The notes: a model not told the origin generated them from the letters alone. 64,000 bases of DNA from Vicinamibacterales bacterium (GCA_036496585.1 DASXLB010000005.1:42361-106360); one strand, 5' to 3'; counted from the stretch's first letter, positions 27,690-36,604 are shown. A program made the numbers and translations.

Positions 27690-27897
27690 GTGTCGGTGCT
27701 AAGGGTGCTAAGGGTGCTAAGGGGGCCAAAGGTGCTAAGGGTGCTGGTGCCAAAGGGGCTAAGGGTGCGAATGGTGCGGCGTGTGCCAAAGGTGCTCGCC
27801 GTCCTGGCCGTGATCTGCACCTTTAGCACCCTTAGCACCGTTAGCACCAGCACCCTTAGCCCCTTTGGCCCCTTTAGCACCTTTGGCACCCTTGTGC
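27690..27897. repeat. Long inverted array of GGTGCTAAG-type 9-mers
   Basis: The left arm (about 27696-27795) carries tandem 9-mers such as GGTGCTAAG and GGTGCCAAA; the right arm (about 27820-27895) carries their complements, CTTAGCACC and CTTTGGCCC. The arms could form an imperfect hairpin of around 80 bp. The array continues into the coding start of the next gene and supplies its signal peptide. Confidence 0.9.
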
Positions 27898-28982
27898 GCG
27901 CCCTCTATCCCCCCCTCTCGGCGCAACCCGCGGCAACGCGCTTCGCGACCACCGCCGAGGAACTCGTCGCCAGCCCCGTCTTCTTCCACGGCAAGTCGGT
28001 CGTCGTCCGACGCGACGTCGAACCCGCCGGCGAGCTGTGGCGCCTGGCCAATACCGCCAAGCCGGTGTACGTCTTCTGGCGCGGATCGCCTGAGCTGAAG
28101 GGCAACGGCGAGGTACGAGGCGAGTTCTGGGACCTCGGCCGCCTCGAGCGCACTGACACGCGCGTGGCCAACCTGAATCTGCAGCCGGTCCTCGACGCCG
28201 CGGCGCACGGCAGCTGGCCGGCGCGGGATCAGGTGTTCATCATCAGCGGCGCGAGCGGCGTCGACTCGCCGCTGCCGGCCGAACCGACACTGCGCGCGCT
28301 GGCGCTCGCGCCCGAGCCCTACATCGGCAAGGGAGTGACGATCACCGGCCGCTTCCGGGGCGCCAACTTGTTCGCCGACCTACCGAGCGGCGCCGGCACC
28401 AAGGGCCGCTGGGATTTCGTCCTGCAGTCGGCCGATGCCGCCATCTGGGTCACTGGCGTACGCCCGCGCGGCAAGGGTTTCGACCTCGACGTGAATGCGC
28501 GGATGGACGCCGGACGCTGGCTGCAGGTGGCCGGGACGCTCCGGCGCGAGGGTCCGCTGCCGTTCGTCGACGCGACCTCGGTCGCCGACGCCAAGGCGCC
28601 CAACGAGACCAACGTCGAGATCGTGCTGCCGCCGCCCCCGCCCGAGCAGCCGCCGACGGTCGTCTTCAGCGCGCCGACCCCGGACGAGACCGACGCCGAA
28701 CGGGCGCTGCCGATCCGCATTCAGTTCTCACGCGACATGAATCCGAAGTCGTTCGTCAACCACGTGCGCGTGTCGTACGTCGGCCCGGCGCCAGCCGGCG
28801 CGCCGGCGCTCCCGGCGGCGACCATCCGTTACGTCGACGGCACGCACGCGCTCGAGATCAAGCTCGCCGCGCCGCTCGACCGCTTCCGGGCGGTCAAGGT
28901 CGAGCTGCTCGAGGGCATCCTCAGCAACATCGACAATCAGCCGCTCGCGCCCTGGTCGATGACCTTCACGACCGGCGGCTAA
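27771..28982 (+). CDS. Secreted protein with C-terminal Ig-like (Big_5/SbsA) domain
   Basis: 403 residues from ATG 27771. The frame is open to 27690, but only 27771 gives a normal signal peptide: n-region MVRRVPK, hydrophobic VLAVLAVICTFSTLSTV. This signal region lies within the 9-mer array. The middle (residues about 55-265) has OB-fold-like strands and no recognised family. The C-terminus (about 285-403) matches Big_5/SbsA Ig-like domains ('LPIRIQFSRDMNPKSF', 'PLAPWSMTFTTG'). Likely periplasmic or cell-surface; function unknown. Confidence 0.75.
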   Translation: MVRRVPKVLAVLAVICTFSTLSTVSTSTLSPFGPFSTFGTLVRALYPPLSAQPAATRFATTAEELVASPVFFHGKSVVVRRDVEPAGELWRLANTAKPVYVFWRGSPELKGNGEVRGEFWDLGRLERTDTRVANLNLQPVLDAAAHGSWPARDQVFIISGASGVDSPLPAEPTLRALALAPEPYIGKGVTITGRFRGANLFADLPSGAGTKGRWDFVLQSADAAIWVTGVRPRGKGFDLDVNARMDAGRWLQVAGTLRREGPLPFVDATSVADAKAPNETNVEIVLPPPPPEQPPTVVFSAPTPDETDAERALPIRIQFSRDMNPKSFVNHVRVSYVGPAPAGAPALPAATIRYVDGTHALEIKLAAPLDRFRAVKVELLEGILSNIDNQPLAPWSMTFTTGG

Positions 28983-29019
28983 GCCTGAGAAACGGCGCCG
29001 GCCCTTTCACGAAAACACT

Positions 29020-29652
29020 TCACGAGTTGACTCCGGACTCCTGTGACTCCGGGGTGTGCCCGCCAGGAGCTCCGCCGTCCCGTCTGCGGAAGCGTTGCCG
29101 CACTGCCCGTACGATCCAGCGGGCGAGCACGATCAGCACGACCACGCTGACCAGCACGACGAAGCCTGCGGCGAGCGGGTATTTCAGCGCCAGGAAACCC
29201 AGCGCGACCACGAACGCGTCCTCGGCGAGCGACAGGATCCAGTTCGAGAACGGTTCAGGGCTCGCGTTGGCGATGAGACGCGTGCCTGCCTTGCCGGCGT
29301 GCGAGCCGGCCGCGAGCGTGCCGCCGAGCAGCGCGATCATGGTCTCCGCGAACGGCGAGGCGTGGCCGAGAGTGGTCACGGCGATGAACGCTCCGCCGAG
29401 CGGCCGCACCACCGTGTGGATGGCGTCCCAGACGGAATCGAGCCACGGCACCTTGTCGGCGAAGAACTCCACGACGTAGAGCGCGATCGCGCCGCCGATG
29501 ATCCAGTTGTTGTCGAATACCTGGTATTGCGGCGGCAGCGCCACCCAGCCGAAGCGGCCGGCCAGCCCGAGAATCGCGACCGTCGCATAGAGATTGATAC
29601 CGGCCGCGAACGAGAAGCCGAGCGTGCGTCCGAGCTCCGCGAGCAGCGTCAT
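29020..29652 (-). CDS. DUF4126 membrane protein
   Basis: 210 residues with five or six hydrophobic helices; 'SFAAGINLYATVAILGLAGRFG' region and 'HASPFAETMIALLGGTLAAGSHAGKAG' match DUF4126. Function unknown in the family. Its start overlaps the stop of the acyltransferase gene (4 bp), so they form an operon. Confidence 0.88.
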   Translation of the reverse strand: MTLLAELGRTLGFSFAAGINLYATVAILGLAGRFGWVALPPQYQVFDNNWIIGGAIALYVVEFFADKVPWLDSVWDAIHTVVRPLGGAFIAVTTLGHASPFAETMIALLGGTLAAGSHAGKAGTRLIANASPEPFSNWILSLAEDAFVVALGFLALKYPLAAGFVVLVSVVVLIVLARWIVRAVRQRFRRRDGGAPGGHTPESQESGVNS

Positions 29653-30392
29653 GCCGCCTGATCGGCCTGCTGCAGCAGCGAGGCGACCGCGGCCCGCGCG
29701 TGCGTGATCAGCGCGTCGCGATCGGGCAGGCCGAGGCCGGAGGTTTCGATCGGCGGTCCGAAACGGATGACGATCCGCACCGGCCGGATGATGAAGCTCC
29801 CCTTCTGCAACGCGTCACGGGCGCCGGTGATGGCGACGGGGACGACCGGCGCCTGCCCCTTCAACGCCATGATGAAGCCCCCCTTCTTGAAGGGCAGCAG
29901 CTCCCCCGTCCGGCTGCGCGTGCCCTCGGGAAAAATCAGGAACGACGCCCCTTCGCGGAGCCCCTCGGCGGCGCGTTCGATCGCCGGCAGGCTCTGATCC
30001 CGGTTGCCGCGCTCGAGCGGCACGAAGCCGGCGATGTCGAAGGCCCGCACGAGGATGGGCAGCTTGCGCAGCTCCGCCTTGTAGAGAATCCGCAGCCGCG
30101 GGAAAAGCGGCCCCAGGACCGAATACAGGATCGGCGGCTCGACGTTGCTGGTGTGGTTCACCGCATAGACCGCCGCGCGATCGCGCAGGATGTATTCGGG
30201 ATGGTGGACCTCGATGCGCATCCCGCTGAGCCACAGGCCCAGACGCACGCCGCCGTCAGCGACCCGGTAGAGCCCGAGGGGCCGGCCGCGGGCGATCGCG
30301 ATCAGCAGCGCCGGCGGTCCGACGAGCACCACGTATGAGGCGACGGCGACGTAGGTCGCAAGGGAGCGAACGGCGGCGACGAGAGTGGTCAT
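29649..30392 (-). CDS. 1-acyl-sn-glycerol-3-phosphate acyltransferase (PlsC-like)
   Basis: 247 residues. N-terminal membrane helix, then the acyltransferase motifs: I, NHTSNVEPP (H-x4-E, with Glu in place of the usual Asp), and III, FPEGTRSRTGEL. Transfers an acyl chain to lysophosphatidate at the inner membrane. The upstream boundary is the carD terminator, so transcription probably begins in the 70-bp gap. Confidence 0.9.
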   Translation of the reverse strand: MTTLVAAVRSLATYVAVASYVVLVGPPALLIAIARGRPLGLYRVADGGVRLGLWLSGMRIEVHHPEYILRDRAAVYAVNHTSNVEPPILYSVLGPLFPRLRILYKAELRKLPILVRAFDIAGFVPLERGNRDQSLPAIERAAEGLREGASFLIFPEGTRSRTGELLPFKKGGFIMALKGQAPVVPVAITGARDALQKGSFIIRPVRIVIRFGPPIETSGLGLPDRDALITHARAAVASLLQQADQAA

Positions 30393-30395
30393 GAA

Positions 30396-30430
30396 ACAAA
30401 AACGGCCGGAGCGATTGTATCGCCCCGGCC
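30396..30430 (-). terminator. Rho-independent terminator of carD
   Basis: On the minus strand GGCCGGGGCGAT and ATCGCTCCGGCC pair around ACA, followed by GTTTTTGTTT. It lies between carD and the acyltransferase gene on the same strand. Confidence 0.9.
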
Positions 30431-30462
30431 TGCGCGAATTGCTAACTGTTGACTGAGAACGC

Positions 30463-31041
30463 TCAGCTCGCCTTCGCCGTGCGCTTCACCGTCACGCGCG
30501 TGGTCGGCACGGCCTTGGCCGCCTTGGCCTTGGCAATCGAGCGGGTCTTCTGGGTGAAGCAGCGTTCCAGCGCGACGTCGACCTTCTGTTCGACCATGTC
30601 GTTCTTCTCGTGGGCCACCTCGGAAATCTCCGAGATGACCAGGAACTTCGCGCGATCGAGCATGCGCTTCTCGCGGAAGGAGAGGTTCTTCGAACGCGCC
30701 AGGAACGTGAGGCTCTTCAGCACCTCGACCACGTCATAGATGGAGCCGGTGCGCATCCGGTCGGAATTGTCCTTGAAACGCCCTTTCCAGTTCTGATGAT
30801 TGTCGATCTTCCCGTCCCCGAGGAGGCCGAACAGGCGTTCCACCTCGCCGTCGGTGATCGCACGCCGGAGGCCGACGCCTTCGACGTTGTCCACCGGAAC
30901 GAGCACGGTGGTCTCGTTGGCGACCATGCGCAGGTGGTAGAACCCGCAAGTCGTTCCGAGAATGGTTTTTGTTTCGATGCCTTGCACAACGCCGAGACCG
31001 TGATTCGGGTAAATGACCTTGTCACCAATCTGGAATGTCAC
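30463..31041 (-). CDS. carD: CarD family transcriptional regulator
   Basis: 192 residues. The N-terminal RNA-polymerase-interacting domain starts MTFQIGDKVIYPNHGLGVV and contains 'YHLRMVANETTVLVPVDN'. The helical DNA-binding C-domain contains 'SLTFLARSKNLSFREKRML'. CarD stabilises open promoter complexes, chiefly at rRNA promoters. About 30 extra C-terminal residues are basic and Thr-rich (CFTQKTRSIAKAKAAKAV). It has its own promoter and terminator, so it is monocistronic. Confidence 0.95.
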   Translation of the reverse strand: MTFQIGDKVIYPNHGLGVVQGIETKTILGTTCGFYHLRMVANETTVLVPVDNVEGVGLRRAITDGEVERLFGLLGDGKIDNHQNWKGRFKDNSDRMRTGSIYDVVEVLKSLTFLARSKNLSFREKRMLDRAKFLVISEISEVAHEKNDMVEQKVDVALERCFTQKTRSIAKAKAAKAVPTTRVTVKRTAKAS

Positions 31042-31101
31042 ACGTCCCCCACGTTACACAGGTAAGTCGGTAAGGAAAAACGGGCGGTAAGCAGTCCTTT
31101 G

Positions 31102-31130
31102 AGTATACCCCAAGGATGCAGAGGGGGCAA
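31102..31130 (-). promoter_or_regulatory. Sigma-70-type promoter of carD
   Basis: Minus strand TTGCCC, 17 bp, TATACT; about 60 bp upstream of the carD start. Apart from this promoter I see nothing in the remaining gap up to the ligase stop. Confidence 0.7.
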
Positions 31131-31267
31131 CGAAATATGCCCAAAAACAGGGCCTTTTCTGCAATTTTCGGCGTGAACGACCTCACACTCGGGGGGAGCA
31201 TACGGCTGGCCGCCGATCCCGGCGATCGGGGCTAAGTTTCCGGAATGGAAAGAGTTGGGGACTCGAA

Positions 31268-32293
31268 CTAGACCCGGTAGCGCGCCGAGGCCAGCTCGGC
31301 AATTTCGCCGACGAGCTGGGGATAGGTCCGGCCGGCTTTCCGCGCCGCCATGGCGAACTCGGCCCGCGAGGCGAGCCACGGGTTCGGGTTGGCTTCGATG
31401 ACCGCCACCCGCCCGTCGGGGCGAAGGCGCATGTCAATACGGGCGTAATCGCGGAGCTCGAGCGCCTGGAAGACCGCCACCGCCGTCTGCTGCAGCAGCG
31501 TCGCGGTGTCGTCGGGCAGGTTTTCCACGACCGCCGACTTGGTGTCGCGGTACGCCGCCGTCCCTTTCCCCCACTTCACCTCGGCCCCGGCGATCCGCGG
31601 CGTGCCTTCCGGCAGCTTCGACAGGTCGAGCTCGACGACCGGGAGCGCCTCCGGGTTCTCGTTGCCGATGACCCCGACGTACATCTCGCGTCCTTCGACG
31701 TATTCCTCGATCAGCACCGGCGAGTCGAAGTTGGCGTGGAGCCAGTCGATGCGTTCCATCAGCTCGCGAATCGAGCTGACGACGGCGTTGAACTCGATGC
31801 CGATCGATCCGTCTTCGCGAGCCGGCTTGACGATGACGGGGAATTCGAGGTCGTGCGAGAAATCGAGACGGCCTCGGTAGGACCGCGCGAACACCGGCGT
31901 ATGAATGCCGTGGAACTCGAGGATTTTCTTGGCGACCGCCTTGTCCTGCGCGTAGAGCAGGCCGTGCGAGCCGGCCCCGGTGAAGCGCCGGCCGAGCAGC
32001 TCGAGATAGGCGGCAATGCAGGCGTCGGCCGTGTCGTTGCCGGCGAACGACTCCGACAGGTTGAAGATCAGATCGCCCTCGAGGCGGGCGATCGCGTGCA
32101 GGCTCTTCACCGAGCCGTCGAGACAGTGCAGCGTCGGCTCGTGCCCGAGTTTCGCCAGGGCCTCGGCGACTTCGTCTTCGACTTCCTTGCGGTCGAGGGT
32201 CCGCGTCAGCGGCCCGCGTTGGGGGTCGTTGGTCGCGTCTTCGTCGTCGGTCTCCCAGCGATCGAACAGGACGACGACCTTCAGCGTGCTCAC
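31268..32293 (-). CDS. ATP-grasp protein, D-alanine-D-alanine-ligase-like
   Basis: 341 residues from GTG 32293. ATP-grasp fold: 'NLSESFAGNDTADACIAAYLELLG' (split), 'FPVIVKPAREDGSIGIEF', 'VLIEEYVEGREMYVGV' and the Mg-site end 'IDMRLRPDGRVAVIEANPNPWL'. It joins a carboxylate to an amine using ATP. It is more divergent than true Ddl and no mur gene is adjacent, so the substrate may be another amino acid. Confidence 0.85.
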   Translation of the reverse strand: MSTLKVVVLFDRWETDDEDATNDPQRGPLTRTLDRKEVEDEVAEALAKLGHEPTLHCLDGSVKSLHAIARLEGDLIFNLSESFAGNDTADACIAAYLELLGRRFTGAGSHGLLYAQDKAVAKKILEFHGIHTPVFARSYRGRLDFSHDLEFPVIVKPAREDGSIGIEFNAVVSSIRELMERIDWLHANFDSPVLIEEYVEGREMYVGVIGNENPEALPVVELDLSKLPEGTPRIAGAEVKWGKGTAAYRDTKSAVVENLPDDTATLLQQTAVAVFQALELRDYARIDMRLRPDGRVAVIEANPNPWLASRAEFAMAARKAGRTYPQLVGEIAELASARYRV

Positions 32294-32304
32294 GCGCCTC
32301 GAAT

Positions 32305-32310
32305 TATAAT
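32305..32310 (+). promoter_or_regulatory. TATAAT -10 for the NTF2-like lipoprotein gene
   Basis: A perfect TATAAT ends 6 bp before ATG 32317 with no Shine-Dalgarno sequence, which fits leaderless transcription. Confidence 0.6.
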
Positions 32311-32316
32311 CGACGG

Positions 32317-32793
32317 ATGCAAAAGTCCGTACTGTTCCTCTTGGGTGTGGTGTGTCTCGTCTCGGCCTGCACGGCGTCGGCGCCGGGCGAGGAATTCGGG
32401 ATGAAAGATCAAGCCGCGATCCGCGAGCGCAGCGACGGGTTCGTCAAGGCGTTCAACGCCAAATCGATCGATCAGGTGATGGGCGTCTACACGGAGAACG
32501 CGACGTTCATGCCGCCCAACCAGCCGGTGCTGCGCGGCAAGGACGCCGTCAAGATGTTCTACGACGACATGATGAAGGCGGGTGCGACGAATCTCAAGGT
32601 GGAGGCCGCCGAAGTCTCCGGCCATGGACCCCTCGCCTATCAGAGCGGCACCTATGAGATGGATCTCCAGCCCGGCAAGGGCCCGGCTGAACACGATCGC
32701 GGCAAGTACCTCTTCATCGCGCGCAAGATGAGCGGCACCTGGCGCTACGAGTACATGGTGTGGAATTCCGATTTGCCCGTCGCCGGGCGCTGA
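32317..32793 (+). CDS. NTF2-like (DUF4440/SnoaL-type) lipoprotein
   Basis: 158 residues. Lipoprotein signal with lipobox VSAC (Cys about 18), then an NTF2-like domain: 'IRERSDGFVKAFNAKSIDQVMGVY' split at its middle, 'ATFMPPNQPVLRGKDAVKMF' and 'YLFIARKMSGTWRY'. Members bind or turn over small molecules; no catalytic residues can be assigned. Stands alone between divergent and convergent neighbours. Confidence 0.85.
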   Translation: MQKSVLFLLGVVCLVSACTASAPGEEFGMKDQAAIRERSDGFVKAFNAKSIDQVMGVYTENATFMPPNQPVLRGKDAVKMFYDDMMKAGATNLKVEAAEVSGHGPLAYQSGTYEMDLQPGKGPAEHDRGKYLFIARKMSGTWRYEYMVWNSDLPVAGR

Positions 32794-32852
32794 AGTTCGG
32801 GAATTGAAGGAAGGGTGACAGTTGGCCGTGACCCGCCGCGAACTGCCCCCTG

Positions 32853-34100
32853 CTAACTCTTTTCCGGCTCCCGTCGGTAGGCGCGCAGGGCCGGCGTCAC
32901 TGTCGCGATCGCGATCGTCGCCGCAACGCAACCCAGCCCGCCGCTGACCACCGACACGACCGCGCCCAGCCACTGCGCCAGCAGCCCGGCCTCGAGCTCT
33001 CCGAGCTGGGGACCGCCCATGAAGAACACCATGTTGACGCCGACCATGCGGCCGCGCAGGTGGTCGGGCGTCTCCAGCTGCCGAATCAGGTTGCGGAACA
33101 CCATGCTCACGGTGTCGGTTGCGCCCGTCATCGCCAGACACCAGAACGAGAGCCAGAAGGACCGTGAGACGCCGAACCCGACGGTCGCGAGGCCGTAGGC
33201 GGCGACCGCCGCAATCAGCCAATCGCCGCGGCGATCGATGCGATCCACCGCCCGCACCATGACGGCGCTCGTGACCATCGCGCCCACCGCCGGCGCCGCG
33301 TAGAGCCAGCCGTAGCCGTGCGCGCCCACGCCGAGGATGTCCTGCGCGTAGAGCGGCAGCAGCGCGGTGGCCGACGAGAAGAACGTCGCGAAAAAGTCCA
33401 GCAGCATCGTGGATCGGATGAGCGGCGCGCGGAACACGAAGCGCAGCCCCTCCATCGCGGCGTGCAGCGTGAATTCGGCGCGCTTGGCGCCGGCGATCCC
33501 GGCATCGATGTGGACGCTCCCGACGCCGCGCATCATCAGCAGCGCGCCGATGACGACGAGAAACGAGACCGCGTTGATCGCGTAGGCCCACGCGACGCCG
33601 AGCTGCCCGATGACGATGCCGCCGAGCGCGGGGCCGGTCACGGCGGCCACCTGGAACATGATCGTGTTGAGTGTCAGGGCGTTCGGCAGCTCCCCGCGCG
33701 GGACCAGATTGGGCGTGAGCGCCTGCCGCGCCGGCAGGTCGAACGCGCCGGCTGCGGCGCTGACGGCCGAAATCGCGTAGACGGGCCAGACGCTGGTCAG
33801 GCCGCGCCACGTGAGCGCGGCGAGCACGGCCGCAAAGACGGCCATCAGGGACTGCGTCACCAGCATCAGCTTGCGGCGGTCGTAGACGTCGGCCGCCACG
33901 CCGCTCACGAGCGAAAAGACGATGACCGGGACGACGCGCACGAGCCCGACCATGCCGAGCGCCAGCGCCCGCTTGCCTTCCGGCACGAGCAGCGACACGT
34001 GCCACAGAATCGCGGCGCTCTGCATGAGGCTGCCGGAAAACGAAATCAGCAAGCCGACCCAGAGGAGGCGGAAGTTGCGATGGCGGAGGGCAGCGAACAA
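32853..34100 (-). CDS. MFS transporter (EntS-like exporter family)
   Basis: 415 residues with twelve hydrophobic segments. 'FRLLWVGLLISFSGSLMQSAA' at the start, the loop 'DVYDRRKLMLVTQSLMA' (motif A-like) and 'RQALTPNLVPRGELPNALTLN' are characteristic of the MFS_3/EntS exporter group. Exports small molecules such as siderophores or drugs; substrate unknown. Preceded by a divergent dehydrogenase gene. Confidence 0.9.
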   Translation of the reverse strand: MFAALRHRNFRLLWVGLLISFSGSLMQSAAILWHVSLLVPEGKRALALGMVGLVRVVPVIVFSLVSGVAADVYDRRKLMLVTQSLMAVFAAVLAALTWRGLTSVWPVYAISAVSAAAGAFDLPARQALTPNLVPRGELPNALTLNTIMFQVAAVTGPALGGIVIGQLGVAWAYAINAVSFLVVIGALLMMRGVGSVHIDAGIAGAKRAEFTLHAAMEGLRFVFRAPLIRSTMLLDFFATFFSSATALLPLYAQDILGVGAHGYGWLYAAPAVGAMVTSAVMVRAVDRIDRRGDWLIAAVAAYGLATVGFGVSRSFWLSFWCLAMTGATDTVSMVFRNLIRQLETPDHLRGRMVGVNMVFFMGGPQLGELEAGLLAQWLGAVVSVVSGGLGCVAATIAIATVTPALRAYRREPEKS

Positions 34101-34179
34101 TGTGCCCTTCGATTCTACCGGTTCCAGCCGCTGGCGCCGTCGGGTGGAAGGGTGTTCGAGTGCGATAGGATGACCGCTT

Positions 34180-35157
34180 GTGATCGAGATCCTGGCCGTC
34201 GATCGTCTGCCGGCGGCGGTCCAGAACGGCCTGTCCGGCCTGTTCGTCCTCCATCAACCATCGGACGTAGGCGACGCCGAGAGGTGGCTGTCGGATATCG
34301 GCCCGCGCATCCGCGGGCTGGCCCGCGGCGGCCACGCACCCGTTGACCGACAGCTGATCGAGCGTCTGCCGCGTCTCGAGATCATCGCCAGCTTCGGCGT
34401 CGGCTACGATGCGATCGATCTGGTCGCCGCCGCCGAACGAGGCGTCGTCGTCACCAACACGCCCGACGTCCTCACCGAGGAGGTGGCGGACACGGCGATC
34501 GGTTTGCTGCTGATGACGGTGCGCGAGTTGGGCGCGGCGGAACGCTACCTGCGGGCCGGCCGCTGGGCGGCTCAAGGCCCCTATCCGCTTTCCCCCTCCC
34601 TTCGCGATCGGACGGTCGGCATCGTCGGACTGGGACGCATCGGCATGGCAATCGCGCGGCGGCTCGACGCCATGAAGGTCAGCGTGGCTTACCACTCGCG
34701 GCGGGCCCGCGCGGACGCGTCATACCGCTACTATCCGCACCTGCGGGAGATGGCCGCTGACGTAGACGTGCTGTTGGTGATCGTGCCGGGGACGGCCGCC
34801 ACCCGACACCTCGTGGACGCAGACGTGCTCGCGGCGCTGGGACCCAACGGCGTCCTGATCAATGTCGGCCGCGGATCGGTGGTTGACGAAGCGGCGCTGA
34901 TCGCGGCGCTGAAGAACGGCACGATCCGATCCGCCGGCCTCGATGTCTTCGCCCACGAGCCGCAGGTGCCGACGGAGCTCCTCGCGCTGCCCAACGCCGT
35001 CCTCCTCCCGCATGTCGGGTCGGCCTCGGTGTACACGCGCCAGGCGATGGGACAGCTCGTCGTCGACAACCTCAGGAGCTGGTTCCAGGATGGCAAGCCG
35101 CTGACGCCAGTCCCGGAGACCCCGTGGCCGGCGCGACCTGCCTCGAGCGCCTGCTGA
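34180..35157 (+). CDS. 2-hydroxyacid dehydrogenase (glyoxylate/hydroxypyruvate reductase-like)
   Basis: 325 residues from GTG 34180. 'IIASFGVGYDAIDL', 'VGIVGLGRIGMAIARRL', 'LINVGRGSVVDEAALIAALKNG' and 'LLPHVGSASVYTRQAM' place it in the D-isomer-specific 2-hydroxyacid dehydrogenases; catalytic Arg in the GRGS context, Glu in FAHEPQ and His in LPHVGS. TAGGAT ends 8 bp upstream of the GTG. This is the last chromosomal gene before tRNA-Leu. Confidence 0.9.
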   Translation: MIEILAVDRLPAAVQNGLSGLFVLHQPSDVGDAERWLSDIGPRIRGLARGGHAPVDRQLIERLPRLEIIASFGVGYDAIDLVAAAERGVVVTNTPDVLTEEVADTAIGLLLMTVRELGAAERYLRAGRWAAQGPYPLSPSLRDRTVGIVGLGRIGMAIARRLDAMKVSVAYHSRRARADASYRYYPHLREMAADVDVLLVIVPGTAATRHLVDADVLAALGPNGVLINVGRGSVVDEAALIAALKNGTIRSAGLDVFAHEPQVPTELLALPNAVLLPHVGSASVYTRQAMGQLVVDNLRSWFQDGKPLTPVPETPWPARPASSAC

Positions 35158-35163
35158 TAGAAT
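35158..35163 (+). promoter_or_regulatory. -10 hexamer of tRNA-Leu
   Basis: TAGAAT directly after the stop of the dehydrogenase gene and 27 bp before the mature tRNA start. No convincing -35 hexamer. Confidence 0.5.
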
Positions 35164-35190
35164 CGAGGCCGCTGCCCTGATCCGTTCTAG

Positions 35191-35279
35191 GCCGGAGTGG
35201 TGAAACTGGCAGACGCGCGGGACTCAAAATCCCGTGGGCTTAACGGCCCGTGACGGTTCGATTCCGTCCTCCGGCACCA
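35191..35279 (+). tRNA. tRNA-Leu (anticodon CAA), CCA encoded
   Basis: Acceptor stem GCCGGAG with CTCCGGC, discriminator A and encoded CCA. The anticodon stem CGGGA/TCCCG holds the loop CTCAAAA with anticodon CAA at 35225-35227. There is a long variable arm as in class II tRNAs, and T-loop GGTTCGATTCC. An integrase begins 81 bp downstream, so the tRNA 3' end is the likely attachment site of the island to its right. Confidence 0.96.
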
Positions 35280-35359
35280 AATAAATCAACAAGTTAGCTG
35301 GATACACAACGCCGACATAGCGTTAGCCATTTGACGCAGGGCTAACATCGGACACGGTT

Positions 35360-36604
35360 ATGGCCCGCAAAGCACTGACCGACCGATTCGTCGCGGGCGT
35401 TCGCCGGGCGACCCGCATCGTCTATTTCGATTCGAAGGCGCAAGGCCTCGCGCTTCGCGTCACTCCGGCGGGGACGAAGACGTGGTGCTTCGTCTACCGC
35501 CGCGGCGGCAAGCCCCAGTGGCTCACGCTTGGCACTTACCCCGCCGTGACGCTCGCCGACGCGCGAACCGTCGCCCGCGATAAACGCCACGCCATTGACG
35601 TCGACAAACGCGATCCCGTGGAGGAGTTGAGAGCGGAGCGTCAGACGGCCGCGCTCACCCCGGCGGCGGCGCCTGCTGCGGTGTTCACGTTCGTCGACCT
35701 CGCCGCCCTCTATGAAACGTTCGCCAAGGGAAGGAAGAAAACTTGGAAGGACGACATTAACAAGACAAACAAATACTTGATCCCCGCATGGGGATCGCTC
35801 CCCGTACAGGCGATCACCCGCCGTCACGTCCACGAGCTGCTCGATACGCTCGTCGCCAAGGGAATGACGACAGGCGTGAACCGAATCCAAGCGGTGATTT
35901 CCAGACTATTTACCGTAGCGCTGGACCGGTCCTTGGTGGACGCGCATCCCGCGGCCAGGATGATGAAGCGCTTCCAAGAGAAGCCATCTGATCGTGTCCT
36001 CACCGACGAGGAATTGCGCGAGCTCTGGGCCGGACTCGACGTTCGCCCGGGCCCCGCAGCGGACGCCATGAGACTGCGCCTGCTGCTCGGTCAGCGCGGA
36101 GGCGAGGTCATCGGTATGCGGTGGGACGAGATCGATCTCAAGGATCAGACGTGGACCTTACCTGGCGTGCGCACGAAGAATGGCCGGCCCCATTCCGTGC
36201 CACTGGGGCCGACATCAACCGGCATCCTCGAGCGACTCTGCTCGCAGCGACGCGCGAACGAAGACCGCGTCTTCCCCGGCCTCACGGCCGACCGTGAGGA
36301 CCACCGATTACTGTCAGCGGTTCACTCGGGTGCGTACACGTGGAAGGATCTGCGTCGGACGGTGAGTACCAGACTGGCTGCGCGGGGATTTAGGGAAGAA
36401 GTCGTTGGGCGGACTTTGAACCACGCCCGATATACCGTCACCGCGCGACACTACATTAAACACGCCTATTCCCGAGAAACACGGCAAGCGCTCGAAACCT
36501 GGGACCGCGATCTCGCCGATATCATTGCCGGACGCCGTGCCGTGAGCAGTGGTGCTCTTGCGGTTCCAAGTGCTCAGCGCCTCGACCCCGTCCCGGGGCC
36601 CTAG
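35360..36604 (+). CDS. P4-type tyrosine recombinase (integrase)
   Basis: 414 residues. DUF4102 arm-binding domain at the N-terminus ('IVYFDSKAQGLALRVTPAGTKTW', broken at the middle), SAM-like core-binding domain (about 105-200), and a catalytic domain with Arg in 'LLLGQRGGEVIGMRWDEI', 'WKDLRRTVSTRL' (Lys where the first His of HxxR usually stands), 'LNHARYTVTARHY' and a following Tyr. Site-specific integration, typically at tRNA 3' ends, which fits tRNA-Leu just upstream. Intact in length. Confidence 0.93.
   Translation: MARKALTDRFVAGVRRATRIVYFDSKAQGLALRVTPAGTKTWCFVYRRGGKPQWLTLGTYPAVTLADARTVARDKRHAIDVDKRDPVEELRAERQTAALTPAAAPAAVFTFVDLAALYETFAKGRKKTWKDDINKTNKYLIPAWGSLPVQAITRRHVHELLDTLVAKGMTTGVNRIQAVISRLFTVALDRSLVDAHPAARMMKRFQEKPSDRVLTDEELRELWAGLDVRPGPAADAMRLRLLLGQRGGEVIGMRWDEIDLKDQTWTLPGVRTKNGRPHSVPLGPTSTGILERLCSQRRANEDRVFPGLTADREDHRLLSAVHSGAYTWKDLRRTVSTRLAARGFREEVVGRTLNHARYTVTARHYIKHAYSRETRQALETWDRDLADIIAGRRAVSSGALAVPSAQRLDPVPGP

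Noticed and set aside
27690-27897. Possible CRISPR array
   Set aside because: Units are 9 bp, contiguous and inverted, with no spacers; no cas genes in the window.
27759-28208. Collagen-like GAK-repeat protein on the minus strand
   Set aside because: Produced only by translating the 9-mer array; the rest is antisense to a supported gene.
32290-34695. 801-residue minus-strand open frame
   Set aside because: Overlaps the MFS gene in another frame and the NTF2-like and dehydrogenase genes antisense; no motifs.
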